A stretch of DNA of 64,000 bases, from NCBI RefSeq assembly GCF_027744825.2, contig NC_071348.1, forward strand, positions 14,789,563 to 14,853,562. The letters are read 5' to 3'. The stretch comes from Synchiropus splendidus. Lineage: Eukaryota; Chordata; Actinopteri; Syngnathiformes; Callionymidae. The translations under genes and the position numbers were made by a program. Shown piece after piece: positions 1 to 33,720 of this stretch (the first letter of the stretch is position 1; the number at the start of each line of letters is the position of its first letter). Below the pieces are notes generated by a model. It made no database searches and had not been told where the DNA came from. It saw only the letters and a list, made by a program, of their open reading frames with translations.

Positions 1-611
1 ATAATAGCTAAGTTAAGATGAGAAATTCAATGTTTGGCATCTCTTGTAGGACCAGCTCATGTCAGACTGACACAACTGACACAGCTTTATTTAGGGGATG
101 AATTTCCTAGATGGTGTTGAAGAAATATTAGAAAGAAACTGTCAGTCCTTTGTTTAGTGTGATGAAAAATATTTTACAATTCTCACTCCTAAAATGGTTG
201 TTTTTAATTGGCAAGATTGAAGATTTCACTAATACTTTGACTGAATCAGAATTTGTTGCATTAGCGCCTCCTGTGAGAGTGTGTACAATAAGTTATCGCC
301 CATCCCTATGATCAGCCAATATTTTCAAGTATAAAAGCTGATTTACACAGATTGAACTTGGTCCCCTTTATGCACCTGAATGGGAGTACAGATGAATGTG
401 CTACCACACCTATTTTCCCTTTTAGCAACCTACCTATCCAGGTTAGTGAAAATCTATTTTGGTAGTCCAAATAAACAACAAATTATTTTTTTAAAATCAC
501 GTTGTATCATGTAAGATTTCATTACAGCTGTAGTGAAAATACTGTACATGCAATTAGGAATAGGCAACAAGAAGAGGATTCGATTTTTTGTGTATTACAT
601 TTTTAATATTA

Positions 612-5267
<4,656 letters not shown>

Positions 5268-5447
5268 CATAAAAATGTTAAGTAAAATAGTCAGCAGCCT
5301 GAGAGAGCAGCGAGCGAGGATGGAAAAACAAAAGATGAACAAGCGGAAACAGCACCACCTCGAGATGAGGTGAGATGCTTCAAACTGTCGGGACGAGACA
5401 TACAAGAGCTGAGCGTTCATATGATAAGTTTCACACAGCTCCCACAA

Positions 5448-5450
<3 letters not shown>

Positions 5451-5489
<39 letters not shown>
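5451..5489. repeat. (TA)n microsatellite upstream of nmt2 exon 1
   Basis: A near-perfect run of about 19 TA units lies roughly 180 bases upstream of the nmt2 start codon. It is probably in the promoter or 5' flank. No function is inferred. Confidence 0.95.
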
Positions 5490-5493
<4 letters not shown>

Positions 5494-5624
5494 GAAATCT
5501 TCTACTAAATTAGATTCTTTTAATGAGCAATGCTCATTTTAACAGTCTGTCAAAATGGCAATAAAACGCATTGAAAAAATACCTTGGAATAAGGTGCCTT
5601 TACAGTATATCATTATAAAGTATC

Positions 5625-8105
5625 TCCGAAGACAGTGAGGAGGTGGATGGAGGAGGCTCAGGAATCATTACATGAGTGCTTTGAAGTCACGGACTGGGAG
5701 GCACTCCGTGAGCCAAATGAACTGGACTCACAGAGTGCATTACTGGCTACATAAACCTTTGTGTGGACTCCATCGTCCCAGCTGCGACTGTCAAATGCTA
5801 CCAAAACAATAGGCCATGGGTCACAAAGAACATAAAAATCATTCTGAATGAGAAGAAAAAGGTTTTTAGGGATGCAATAAAGAGGAGGTGAGAAGGATCA
5901 CCTGAAGTTGAAGATTAGAGAGGCTATGGAGGTGTACATGAAAAAGCTGGAGGGGAAACTCCAGCCAAACAACATCAAAGAAGTCTGGAGTGGGATGAGG
6001 ACCATCACTCGTCTTGGGCCATCCAACAACAGGGGAGCTGGGGGCAGTGTGGAGCAGGCAAACAAACTAAATCGGTTCTTTAACAGATTCGATATTTCAC
6101 CACAGCCTGCTAACACCTCTGCTGCCTGCCCTCTATCGCCACCTTGTCCACACCCTCCTCCCCATGGCCTTGTCTTCCGTCATTCAGCAACCACCAACCT
6201 GGCCCTTTGACCCCTCCTCCGCCCGTCACCTCCACCTCCACCCCCAGTTCTATAGTGAACATCACAGCTGAGGCGGTCAGAAGAAAACTGGGGAAGCTTC
6301 ATCCAGGCAAAGCTGCAGAACATTATTATCACTCCAGTATGTCTTGAGCTTGAGTCTGAGCTTGCAGAGGGTTCCTGTGTTGTGGAAGACGTCGTGCCTT
6401 GTTCCTGTACCGAAAAGCCCGTGTCCTGCTGGCTCAAAGGACTACAGGCCTGTGGGTCTGACTTCCCACATAATGAAGACTCTGGAGAGACTTGTCTTGG
6501 ACCAGCTATGACTCTGGGTGGAACCACATATAGACCCCCTACAGTTTGCCTACCAGCCCAGAGTTGTCATCTACCAGCTTAACAGGGCCCCACAAGGGAC
6601 TGTTCTTTTTCCCTTTCTCTTCACCCTTTACACCATGGACTTCAGCTACTGCACTGAGACCTATAACCTTCAAAATTCTTGGATGACTCTGCGGTAGTTG
6701 GATGTATTAGTAAGGATGACAAGACTGAATACAGGGGTGTTGTGGACAATCTGGACCAAGGTACCAGTGACCCCAGTTGTCATAATAAACTCAACTGGAA
6801 GAAAAACACTGACACCCTCTACAGGAAGGGCCAGAGCCATCTTTATTTTTTGAGGCGGCTGAGGCCCTTCAATATCTGCAGGACAATGCTCAGAATGTTC
6901 TATGAGTCTGTGGTATCCTCTATGCTGTGGTCCATTGGGGCAGCATGCTAAGGGTGGTGGACGCCAACTGACTGAACAAACTGATCCTCAGGAACGCAGA
7001 CGCTGTGGGACTGAGGCTGGACTCACTGACTGAGGTGTCAGAGAGGAGAGTGATTCACAAAGTGAAGGACATCCTGGACTGTGTGTCCAACCCACTTCAC
7101 AATGTCATGATTATGCAACAGAGTTCTTTCAGCACCAGACTTATTACACCACGATGCACCACAGAGCGTCACAGAAAATGTTTCCCACCTGTGCCCATTA
7201 AACTGTACTACTCCTCCCTCTGAGTGTCAGCTAATGTCCCTGGACTTATGTGCAATAACTCCTTCAGTGAAATAACCTGCTTTTGTGAATACACTGTTAA
7301 TACTGTCTAGATAGTTCCCTTTTATTTCGCGCTTAGTTGTATATATTATCTTTATTTTTATACAGGAATACACCATAAATACTGTTTAGATGTTTCTTTC
7401 TACTTGCACTTAGTAGTATATATTATGTCTTTATTCTTTATTTTTATCTAAGTTTGTTTAAGTAATACGGAGCCCAGGAAGTAACATGCATGTGTTTACT
7501 TTTTGGGATATTTCATGCCTGACTTCATTTTTTTGACAATTATCTCGAGATAGTTTTTATCTTGTGATAATTCAAATCTTGAGATAACAGTTATCTCAAG
7601 ATAATTTTTATCTCAAGATACAATTAATGTCAGCGCATGCGTAACTGCCTCTCTGGCAAAGCATTTTCTATACATCGTCCTGCAACCACGATGTCTCCTA
7701 TGGCTTCGTAACTGTTCGTCAACGTTGTCATTCACTGTCTGCAAGTTTTAACACTCTGATCAAGTGCCTTCTACTCAAAATAATACCATATGTGGCTAAG
7801 CTATACGTGTTACGCATCCCTGGAAGTGACATGCATAAAAATCATCTCGAGATGCTAATTATCACGAGATAAAATTCATCACGAGATAACTTATTTCGGG
7901 ATAAAAAATAAATAAATTCATGCATGTCACATCCAAAAAAATAAACACATTAAATACATCTCACTTCCAGGGCTCCATAAAGTAACATTCTATGTTGCCG
8001 ACTCTCTCTGTTTTCTTCTACATTACTCTTTTATTTTGATCAGGAGCTGTGTTTGTAACAAAAAGCAATTTCCCTGCGGATAAATAAATGTTTCTGATTC
8101 TGATC
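5625..8105 (+). mobile_element. Decayed, 5'-truncated L2/CR1-clade LINE, interrupted by a MITE
   Basis: Broken frames read as a teleost L2-type ORF2. About 5636-5760 gives a conserved lead-in (TDWEALREPNE). About 5908-6110 gives KEVWSGMRTITRL and NRFF.RF. About 6590-6700 holds the remnant around the catalytic region, where a SDDSAVV-like string is out of frame with its neighbours. About 6800-7220 gives LYFLRRLRPFNICRTM and the C-terminal TTERHRKCFPPVPIKLY. The 3' tail (8050-8105) has the usual 'aatttccctgcggataaataaa' sense and ends in gattctgat repeats, as L2 elements do. Many stops and frameshifts make it inactive. A separate MITE occupies 7466-7979. Confidence 0.85.
7466..7979. mobile_element. 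Palindrome-rich MITE nested in the LINE
   Basis: Terminal inverted repeats (TACGGAGCCC at the left; GGGCTCCATA at the right, the reverse complement of TATGGAGCCC) extend imperfectly inward through the GGAAGT and CATGCATG blocks. A perfect 6-bp direct repeat AAGTAA flanks it (7460-7465 and 7980-7985). A TA duplication, as in Tc1/mariner relatives, is an alternative reading of the ends. The inside holds about ten copies and variants of ATCTCGAGATAA (ATCTCAAGATAA, ATCACGAGATAA), in two clusters at 7540-7620 and 7845-7905. No coding capacity is seen. Confidence 0.75.
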
Positions 8106-8557
8106 CTTATGGGAATAAAAGGTATATTAAGCGGAAAAAAATATATCAAATACCTTTTTTTTAGATCTCATTTTCAGCTTTTTTTGTAATGTTTTAATAA
8201 CAAAATTTTAAGATTCTTCTTCTTTCAGTAGCCACAGTATTAATGTGGCCCTTTGGAATATTTAATTGCCCGGCCATGAGCTACATCGTTGTTGTGTTTC
8301 AAGAAGGTTCCAGCAAATTGTTAAAACCTAAAATCTTGGTTTACGGGAAAAATATCTGCATCACCGTGCAGACATACAGTACATCTGGACAGTGGGAGCA
8401 AATCTGAGTACCTTGATGAAACACTGTCACAAGGAGAACAAACAGAGAAAAAAAACGCACGTCATCATGTTCTTCTAGTGAGGGTACAGCTATAATCACT
8501 AGTTTATACTCATTCTCATTACTCACTATCGACACACACAGGTTTGTGAATTGGCGG

Positions 8558-8563
8558 TTTATT
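8558..8563 (-). terminator. Candidate polyadenylation signal of fam171a1
   Basis: AATAAA on the minus strand, about 1.17 kb beyond the fam171a1 stop codon. The intervening sequence (8564-9737) has no competing gene and looks like a 3' untranslated region. Other weaker signals could be used. Confidence 0.5.
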
Positions 8564-9737
8564 TATAATGAGGAGCATCAAATCACTATGGCAACCCATA
8601 AACACACCAAAGATAATGTTTTCTCACTTCAATCCAAAAATAAGAAGACATTTCACGCCAGGTTTTGGGGGGGGAAGAATACACACGAGTATGACTGCTG
8701 AAGTTATATGGTGTTGAACCAAGATAAAAAAAAAAAAGTCATAAAAAAAACAACCAGATGCATAACATGACTCAGCATATTGCATGGTACAGTTCATCTA
8801 CACAGTGACCTTAGTGCTTTGTTGATTAGTGAGTAGCAACTGCAGCAGCGAGCAGATGTTTTCAAGAAAATGCTGCAGTGGAGTTTGCATAACTGGAGAA
8901 AGACTGCGGCTGTTTCTTTCACAAGTGCATGAGAAAACTATACACTGAGGTAGAGGAGACGAAGCTAAAGGCAATAGAAGGCGAGGAATAAATAAAATGA
9001 GTCAATTTGTTTAAAAGGCACTTGGAAGCAATGAAAAAACAGCAAGAAAAACATTTTGGTTTCAGGCTAAGTGAGTGTCCAGAACAACAAGGCATATGCT
9101 GAATAAGCTCTAGTTAAAGAAGTGAAGGGAAAATAAAGTAAAAATCATCAAAACAAACCGGTAAAAACTGCATCTCAAGCTGGCTTATAAAAGTGATGCA
9201 TTGGTCAAATAACAAAATGTACAAGGCATATAACAAAAGCATTTTTGTTAAAATACAATCAACTAGTGGCATTACATCCTCTCTAACCAGCATCAGTGTG
9301 TCACATCATATAGTACTGCAGTGCAGATAGTGGTTGAAATGTTCAGTGGAGAGAAAATGAAACAAAAAAAAGCATCTTGAATATAAAAACTAAAACACGC
9401 GAGAAAGGTACGAGAAGGCTCTAGCAATCTCATGACTCTGTAAAAATGATTATATTTACCTGCATCATTCTAGACACACAACCTTGAACAAAGTGGCTCT
9501 CAAACATGACCCCAGATTCTGATTGGGTTTTGAGGGCAATATGGCTTGAATGGGGTTCATGTTACAAGACTCACTCACACCTGGCTGCATACTGGCATCT
9601 GTCAATTAATCGTCTATTGGCGTTGTACATGTGAAAAGTAAAAGTGAAAAGAGAATACATGTTTCTGGGTCACACACTCAAGTGGTAAAATCAATGCTGT
9701 AAAGCCTCCATGTGACTGTCCCATTGCAAAGAAGCCA

Positions 9738-27442
<17,705 letters not shown>

Positions 27443-28036
27443 TGCAGATGTGTGGCTCAACGTTTATCAAAACTCAACCGTTCTTAGTCTTTCAAAAACT
27501 CATTCGCCGTTTATTCCAAAAAGAAGTCGACGATCCATAATTCCACTTCCATGCCGTTATCTTTCCGGTTCTTACATCCCCAACCCGGGAACGACTTGAT
27601 TCGTTTTTCCACGATTGTCCGGGGTCAGTAGGAAGACAGCCCTGCGCCTCAGAGCCACATGCCCCACAATAGAGCACCAACAGGCGGCTAACTCCAAACG
27701 CACTACCGTTGACATCGAAGGATATCCAGCGCCTCTTGTCGGTTTACTGTAGTAAGTACAACCAATGGTCTTCACTTCAGTATTCTTGCTGGTCCAAATG
27801 ACGAAGAGTGTAACATTATTTATTTGAAGATAGATAGAAAGAAAGACCAGTTGAATAGTAACCCTGGAAGGATGAAATACCAGATCCGTTTTTTTGGTTC
27901 TGTAAGGCAACGCCTGTTCATTTTTCAGTTAGTCTGTGTTTGTGTATGGTTCGTTCTGCTAACACTTCCTCACCTGCTGTCACCTGTCTCTTTCAGGTTT
28001 CCTCTTCTGTACAAGCTCAATTCTGTCTTATTCAAC

Positions 28037-28600
28037 ATGTAGATTGATTTTGCAATTCGGTGTCTGCATCCCTTTTTATCAACTGTGGAAAAGGAAAATG
28101 AGTATAAGGAAGTGGTTCTATAGTCTACTATGAGGAAGGGGGTGGTTATTTAGTTTTTAAAAAATCTATTATTTTACTCAGCAGTCTTCAAAAGTTAACT
28201 TCACCTTGTTCACACATGTATTCAGGATCAGCTGTTCACCTCTTACTGGTGTTTAGTGTGTTTCTGTCGTGAACTTTTTTCACCCAAGTCATCACAAGCT
28301 GTCCAAACCCGCACCAGATGTGCGTGCTCCACTCAGACCCAGACCTGCCCCATGACCTTCACTTAGCTAAATCTCTCCAGAAACAATCCAAAGAATTTGA
28401 ACGCAAAACCTCAGCCATCACACTTCCTCCTTTCTATGTAGAGGAACAGTAGTTCTCATTACTTTATTAACCAGATAAATGTATCATTTGTGCTGAGTTT
28501 GATTTAGGAATTTTGATTTGTTTGTGGTTGCAGAAGCCTTAATGGAGACCCAGATGATGAATATTGCTGTGCAGTCCATTGGAATTCTAAAGGGGCTCAG
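28037..28600 (+). pseudogene. MHC class II beta pseudogene: exon 1 and exon 4 remnants
   Basis: 28037-28088 aligns by eye to exon 1 of the intact class II beta gene 1.1 kb downstream: shared lead ttcaacatg, then a common ctgcatccctttttatc-like stretch. Its second codon is TAG. At 28534-28600, after the acceptor-like gtttgtggttgcag, sequence matches the connecting/transmembrane exon of the intact gene (shared atattgctgtg, gtcc, ggaattct, ggggctc). The beta1 and beta2 exons are missing between them. The best reading is a tandem duplicate that lost its two extracellular-domain exons. Described only from sequence resemblance. Confidence 0.65.
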
Positions 28601-28998
28601 TAGTAAGCAAAATGCAAATGTGAAACAATGTCTTTTTCAAAAGGATGGCTCAATAAAATAAACAAGATCCAACATTACCAATCTATTGATGATTCTTGAT
28701 TTTTATACTCTGCACACTTAAAAATACCAAACAACAATATTAGAAAAGTTACAGTGAAAAAACTAAATACTAAAACTAGTGCACACAAGGGTGGACAGTC
28801 GCATCCAAAGCAGGAAGGCAGCCAGATGGACAGAACAAGGAATGATTAACCGTCACTTCCCAGAAAGAGTCGAAGTCTCGCAGAACAGGCTCTGCTGGTT
28901 TTCACACTTTGATTGTGCAATCTGATTCATGTTTTTATTTTTTAAGTAACTGATTTGTGCTCCCAACTTGTGCTCTTATAGCTTCAAATATCATAATT

Positions 28999-29030
28999 CA
29001 GTAAAGATGACTCTTATGGTCATGTGATTG
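28999..29030 (+). promoter_or_regulatory. Possible X-box/Y-box module upstream of the class II beta gene
   Basis: cagtaaagatgac (28999-29011) loosely resembles the class II X box (agcaacagatg), and gtgattg (29024-29030) loosely resembles the Y box (ctgattgg), in the expected order and close spacing. It lies about 130-160 bases before the start codon. Both matches are imperfect, so RFX/CIITA control is a hypothesis only. Confidence 0.25.
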
Positions 29031-29155
29031 TATATTCCTCCAAAGAACAATATGTTCTGTCCTTTTGCCAATTTCGCAGCCACACCTACTTTCACCTTTT
29101 GTTGTCTGCCAGTTTTTATTTTGACAGACGATAGTTCAATTCTGATTTGTTCAAC

Positions 29156-31243
29156 ATGAGTGGTGTCTTCGTAATTCTGTGTTTCCATCTCTTTTTATCC
29201 TGTACGGGTAAGGAATTATATTTTTAAAATATTCACGTACACAATTGTTCAGTTGAGTTTGAATAGCGATATTAGCATACATTTGTTGAGTTGTGAGTAA
29301 CAAACATGTTCTATTGCAGGGGCTCTCTTTGGTTATCTTGATATCAGCTGTCATTTTACTTCTGACAGCAGTCATCATCCTGTTTACGTGATGGAGGTTA
29401 TCGTCAACAAGGCCCTTATTCTTGAATATAATAGCACATTGGAAAAATGTGTTGGCTATACAAAACTGGGAAAACTGACGGCGGAAATCCTCAACCACAA
29501 CCAACACTTCATCAACGACGAAAAAAGGAATGCAGCCATATGCAGATATTTCCCTGAATTTTACGACACAATAATGCAAACAGGTATCATTTTGTGTTCT
29601 TATGAAGTACCAAATATTCAACAGCAAAATTGATAAATATCCTTTTTGTGTCTTTCTGTTGCATATCATTTTCTAGTTGAGCCCAGAGCTTGGGTCCATT
29701 CAGTTGAGGCCAAAAATGGGAAACATGCAGCAATGCTTGTCTGCAGTGTGAACAACTTTTATCCCAAAGAAATCAAAGTGATGTGGCTGAGAAATGGGAA
29801 AAACGTCACGTCTGGGGTAACAAACACAGATGTCTTGGCTGATGGAAACTGGCTTTATCAGATCCACTCTTTCTTGGAGTACACGCCAAAACCTGGAGAA
29901 ACAATCACCTGTGTGGTGGACCATGCCAGTCTTGATCAGCCGATGCTTAAGAACTGGGGTACGTAGATGAATCACATCATTGAAATTTTGGCACAGTATA
30001 AAAGATAATAACCGATTTGATTTGTCAATTAATTTAAATTGTTTTTTAATACTTGTTTGTATAATTTTTTTTAACTTGGCAATGACTGTACAAGTCCACT
30101 ATGCTGTACAGTTTTTGTTTGTTTTCATGAAAGAAAGAGACCGGACAGCAATCATTAGCTATGATACAGTCATATCCACAAAAGACTGAACCTTTTGAAT
30201 TAAACCAGAAAGTGGGCTTGTTGTATTACATCCTGCTGCCAACACAATATACTGTGTATAATGCACTTCAGAAAAGAACAGAGCAGTTGACAGCATCATA
30301 GAACCAGTTCTCGAGTAGCAGGAGGGCGCAAGGGCATGGCATTACCCTGTATAAAAAATCGCAAGCATCCCCACAAGTGGTTGGACTCAACACGAGTGGT
30401 TGTCTTTTATCACTCCCCTCCATCATTTTTAATGGTGAAAAAAAAGACCACTCCCCTGAATCCTGCATAGGAAGAATACAAATTGTATTGTGAATACACA
30501 GATGAGTGGTGTAAATCACAGTCTACGCAAAATAGTTCTCATTTTGTGTGTTTGACAATCCCAAGATTGTCGCCAGAGGCATGCGAACAGCCTTCCCGTA
30601 CATAAAACTTTCAGTCAAGCTGCCACTCCTCTGTCACAGGTCACCCCTGCCAGTTGTCTCCTCCCATTGCAACATCCCTGCACTTTCCTCTTGCCCTCTC
30701 TTAATCTCTGATGTATGTTTGACCTCAAATACTTGAACTCACATGTTTTCATTTGTTTTTAAAATCTTGAGTCCTTGCAACATCACTGGTCCTCCTCCTT
30801 CAGTAAATGCAGATCTTGTTGGGGGAAAAATATTTCTATAATTTGTGATTTTGATATGTGTGTGGTTTCAGAGCGCTTTTCTGAGCCAGAGAAGATCAAG
30901 ATTGCTGTGGGGTCCTTTGCAATTCTGATGGGACTCGGCATTTTTCTTGCGGGCCTGATTTATTACAAAAATAAGACAGGTAAATCTATTGCTGAGACAG
31001 TTGAATGTCGATTGATCAGACTATTAATATGGAGCATCAGCCTATTCATAAACCCACCAATTGGTACCTTTAGCTGTGTTGCCTAGTTATGGGATGTACA
31101 GTATTTATACTGAACTGTAGCCACTTGTGTTCCCAGTTTCTGTTTCTGTATAGTAAAACATAATTATTAACTGTGTGTAAGATTGTAAATAACTCTTTTC
31201 TTGATGCAATCTAGGAAGAACCTTGGTGCCGACCCAAATGTGA
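29156..31243 (+). CDS. MHC class II antigen beta chain, divergent, complete, five exons
   Basis: Coding exons: 29156-29207 (signal peptide MSGVFVILCFHLFLSCT), 29320-29583 (beta1), 29677-29958 (beta2, 282 bases as usual), 30872-30979 (connecting peptide and transmembrane helix IKIAVGSFAILMGLGIFLAG) and 31215-31243 (tail ending in LVPTQM). The total is 735 bases, 244 aa, all GT-AG, phase 1 throughout as in class II genes. Beta2 is conventional: CSVNNFYPKEIKVMWLRNGK, YQIHSFLEYTPKPGE, TCVVDHASLDQPM, with the Ig disulfide cysteines. Beta1 keeps the paired cysteines (LDISC, AAICR) and the N-glycosylation site EYNST, but has an extra cysteine (EKCVGYT) and non-classical residues at peptide-contact positions. 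It is probably a non-classical teleost lineage (DB or DE type); the lineage is not resolved here. Polyadenylation signals at 31284 and 31456. Confidence 0.93.
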
Positions 31244-31283
31244 ATCATCTGTTCTCCACCAGGAACAAAGCATGAGGAATATA

Positions 31284-31461
31284 AATAAATTGTTCCACAT
31301 TTCTTTCACTATTTTTTCAACAATACCTGTATATCCTGATTACCAGCTGTTAGTTTAAACAGTCTTTGTTGATGATCCTGTAACAGTTAATTTCTGGCTC
31401 TAAACATGACCAACATGCTATTGTATATGTTCTATTGAAAATGTTTCCATTGAGCAATAAA
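31284..31461 (+). terminator. Two candidate polyadenylation signals of the class II beta gene
   Basis: AATAAA occurs at 31284-31289 and 31456-31461, 41 and 213 bases after the stop codon. Either could end the transcript. Confidence 0.5.
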
Positions 31462-33204
31462 TAATGGCAGTCAATCAATCGAATTTAATACATTAATGAG
31501 TTAAATCATACAATCGTACAATTGTCTTTAATGTGTCCTGTTTGTCTTTAATGACTTTTCACTCCTCACTTTGGGACTAATAAAGGTGATTTAATCTAAA
31601 CTATTCTAACCAATTGCTCCCAGAGTTGTTTTTTTTTTAGTTGAAGCAGTGGTCTTTTATTACTTTGGTAGGTGTTTCCTCACACCTCAACTCTGTGTAG
31701 CACCTGTGGTACAGAGCTCAGAAGAGAGCTACTTCATGAGACACAGTTGTCTTGAAATGCTATTTCCAATGCTGTTTCCGTGTGAGCAATCAAGAGGACA
31801 CTTTTTCATCAGATCAACTGTCTTAACAGTATAATCCGTTGACTGACAGTCTGGTGCTCCTTTTACGGCTAACACCTTATGTGCTTGCTCGGGTGGAACA
31901 AAAGAGCGCAGGGACAGGGCTAAAACAGACAAGACAGTTCATAAACAATGGAGTCAGTGTGGATGTTACTGTGAATCAGAATTCCACACCCAAAATAATC
32001 TGGATCTCTACCATAATATGTGGTAGATCTGTGAAATGCTGACCATACACCTGGAACTTTGACCTGCAACTTAGTTGACACATTGCTGAATCGCACACTG
32101 CAGTCATGATTTATAGACAAATGATGCTACTTACTGAGGCGGCAGAGAGTTGGGGGGCGCAACAGAAAATAATTGAGAAGCATTGCTGTAGACACAAATC
32201 AGATGGGACGGAATTTCAAGAGTGCAATTAGAAAATAAAGTGAAACAGTCTAAGACTGTGCACATACTGTGTACATTCCCATCACATTTTTGATCATAAG
32301 AGCGGTCTCAGACAACTAGGAACTCCAGTACAGGACGGTCTTGATGCACACAGATGAAGATGATGGAATGATAGATGATAGAAGATGAAGATGATCTAAT
32401 ATTTAACGATATGATATATTTGAACAGTTCGACCCACTTGCTACCACTATCTCCGCTCGAAAATTCTTCCCTCAGCTTGGTCTCGCAGTCGAGTGTCAAA
32501 AAAGGCGCAAATAAAATAAATAAAAATAAAATGTGCTTCTCATCTGGGGGAACAGAATTGAAACTGTCATCATTAACAAGTTACCAAAGCATTTATCTAG
32601 ACATTGCTATGAATCAATGCATGGTATATTGTATTATGCCCCGATTCTTTTTTCCAAGTTGTTTTATTGAAGTCCACTGATCTTCCTGATGCAATAGAGA
32701 ATAATAATCTAAGAATATATAGCAAGATAAATGTAAATACACATAGCGTGGTCAAGTGATGAAATCGAGCTTGCCTGCGAGACAAGTTTCGGGATTTAAT
32801 CTATAATACGCATGCGCCAGGCTAAAAGCGAGGCGTAATGAGTCGTTTTGGATTTTACTTCGTTTTCATCTTTCTCTTAATCAAATACCCGAGTTTAGTC
32901 CTCTTTATTTGTTTTGCTGTTTATGTTTATGTTCATTATCGGACGCGTTGAAACGCTGCATTGTGAAATAATGGCATTTTGGGATGGAAGGTGATGAGCG
33001 GCGTGGACTCGAGTCATCTGGGGCGGTTTGTGCCTTTGGGCGGATATCTCTTCCGACACGTCACCGAGAGAGATCTCGTCCTTGGAGCCTCAAATCCAAA
33101 TGTCGTCACAGATAAGTTGTGGGCTGTGATCTTCCCGCGGTCGGCACGTTGTCGTCATCAGCATCAACATCACTGCGAGGAGGTGACGTTCAGGAGTTGG
33201 CTGA
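31462..33204. other. Intergenic region between the class II beta and SPSB-like genes
   Basis: No coding exon was recognised, and in particular no class II alpha domain. About 32130-32190 (ggcggcagagagttgggggg then gcgcaac, ttgagaagcattgctg) resembles the tail of a hAT-type repeat. The 32,800-33,200 part is richer in CG dinucleotides and is the likely promoter zone of the next gene. Confidence 0.45.
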
Positions 33205-33269
33205 TAAGATGCATTTAAAACGACGCTGTGCCACCGCCAAACTACTTGGTGCTAACCTAAGGAAGTTGG
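33205..33269 (+). other. Candidate 5' exon of the SPSB-like gene
   Basis: Sequence ending ...aggaagttg followed by the strong donor GTAAGA at 33270 could splice to the acceptor at 33720. An ATG at 33208 would not join in frame with the SPRY reading frame, so if transcribed it would be 5' untranslated sequence or a short upstream ORF. Its 5' limit is unknown. Confidence 0.35.
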
Positions 33270-33720
33270 GTAAGACTCACTTTTGTGCTTATTACTCTGT
33301 CATTTGTTTTATTCTTAACGATTATATAACTTGAGATAGATTTCCAGCTTTTTTAGTATACAAACTCTCCGTACTGAAAACGGGGATTATTGAGACTTTA
33401 ATCGCTTTATCGAAATAAATAAAAATATGGATAGGGAGGATGCAAAAGGTTTAGGTGGCTAGGACATTAAAGATTAAATATTATTCACCTACTGAAGTAA
33501 TGCACATTAAAAATCGCTACACAACTATAATTAACTGTAAACATTAAACCCCAATAATGATTGACTTATTTTTTTTTTTTTAAGGTTATCTTTATTGGGG
33601 TTTAAAACAAGTTTGCCAAGTAGGATGTTCATCAATGAATGTTGTTAGATGGTCAGGTTAACCATTTAAAATGTCATTTAACCAACTGATCTTTCTCTTC
33701 TGTCATCCTTTTTTTCTAAG

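Noticed and set aside
31462..33204. A possible class II alpha gene beside the beta gene
   Set aside because: No frame shows an alpha1 or alpha2 domain motif or Ig-fold cysteine spacing.
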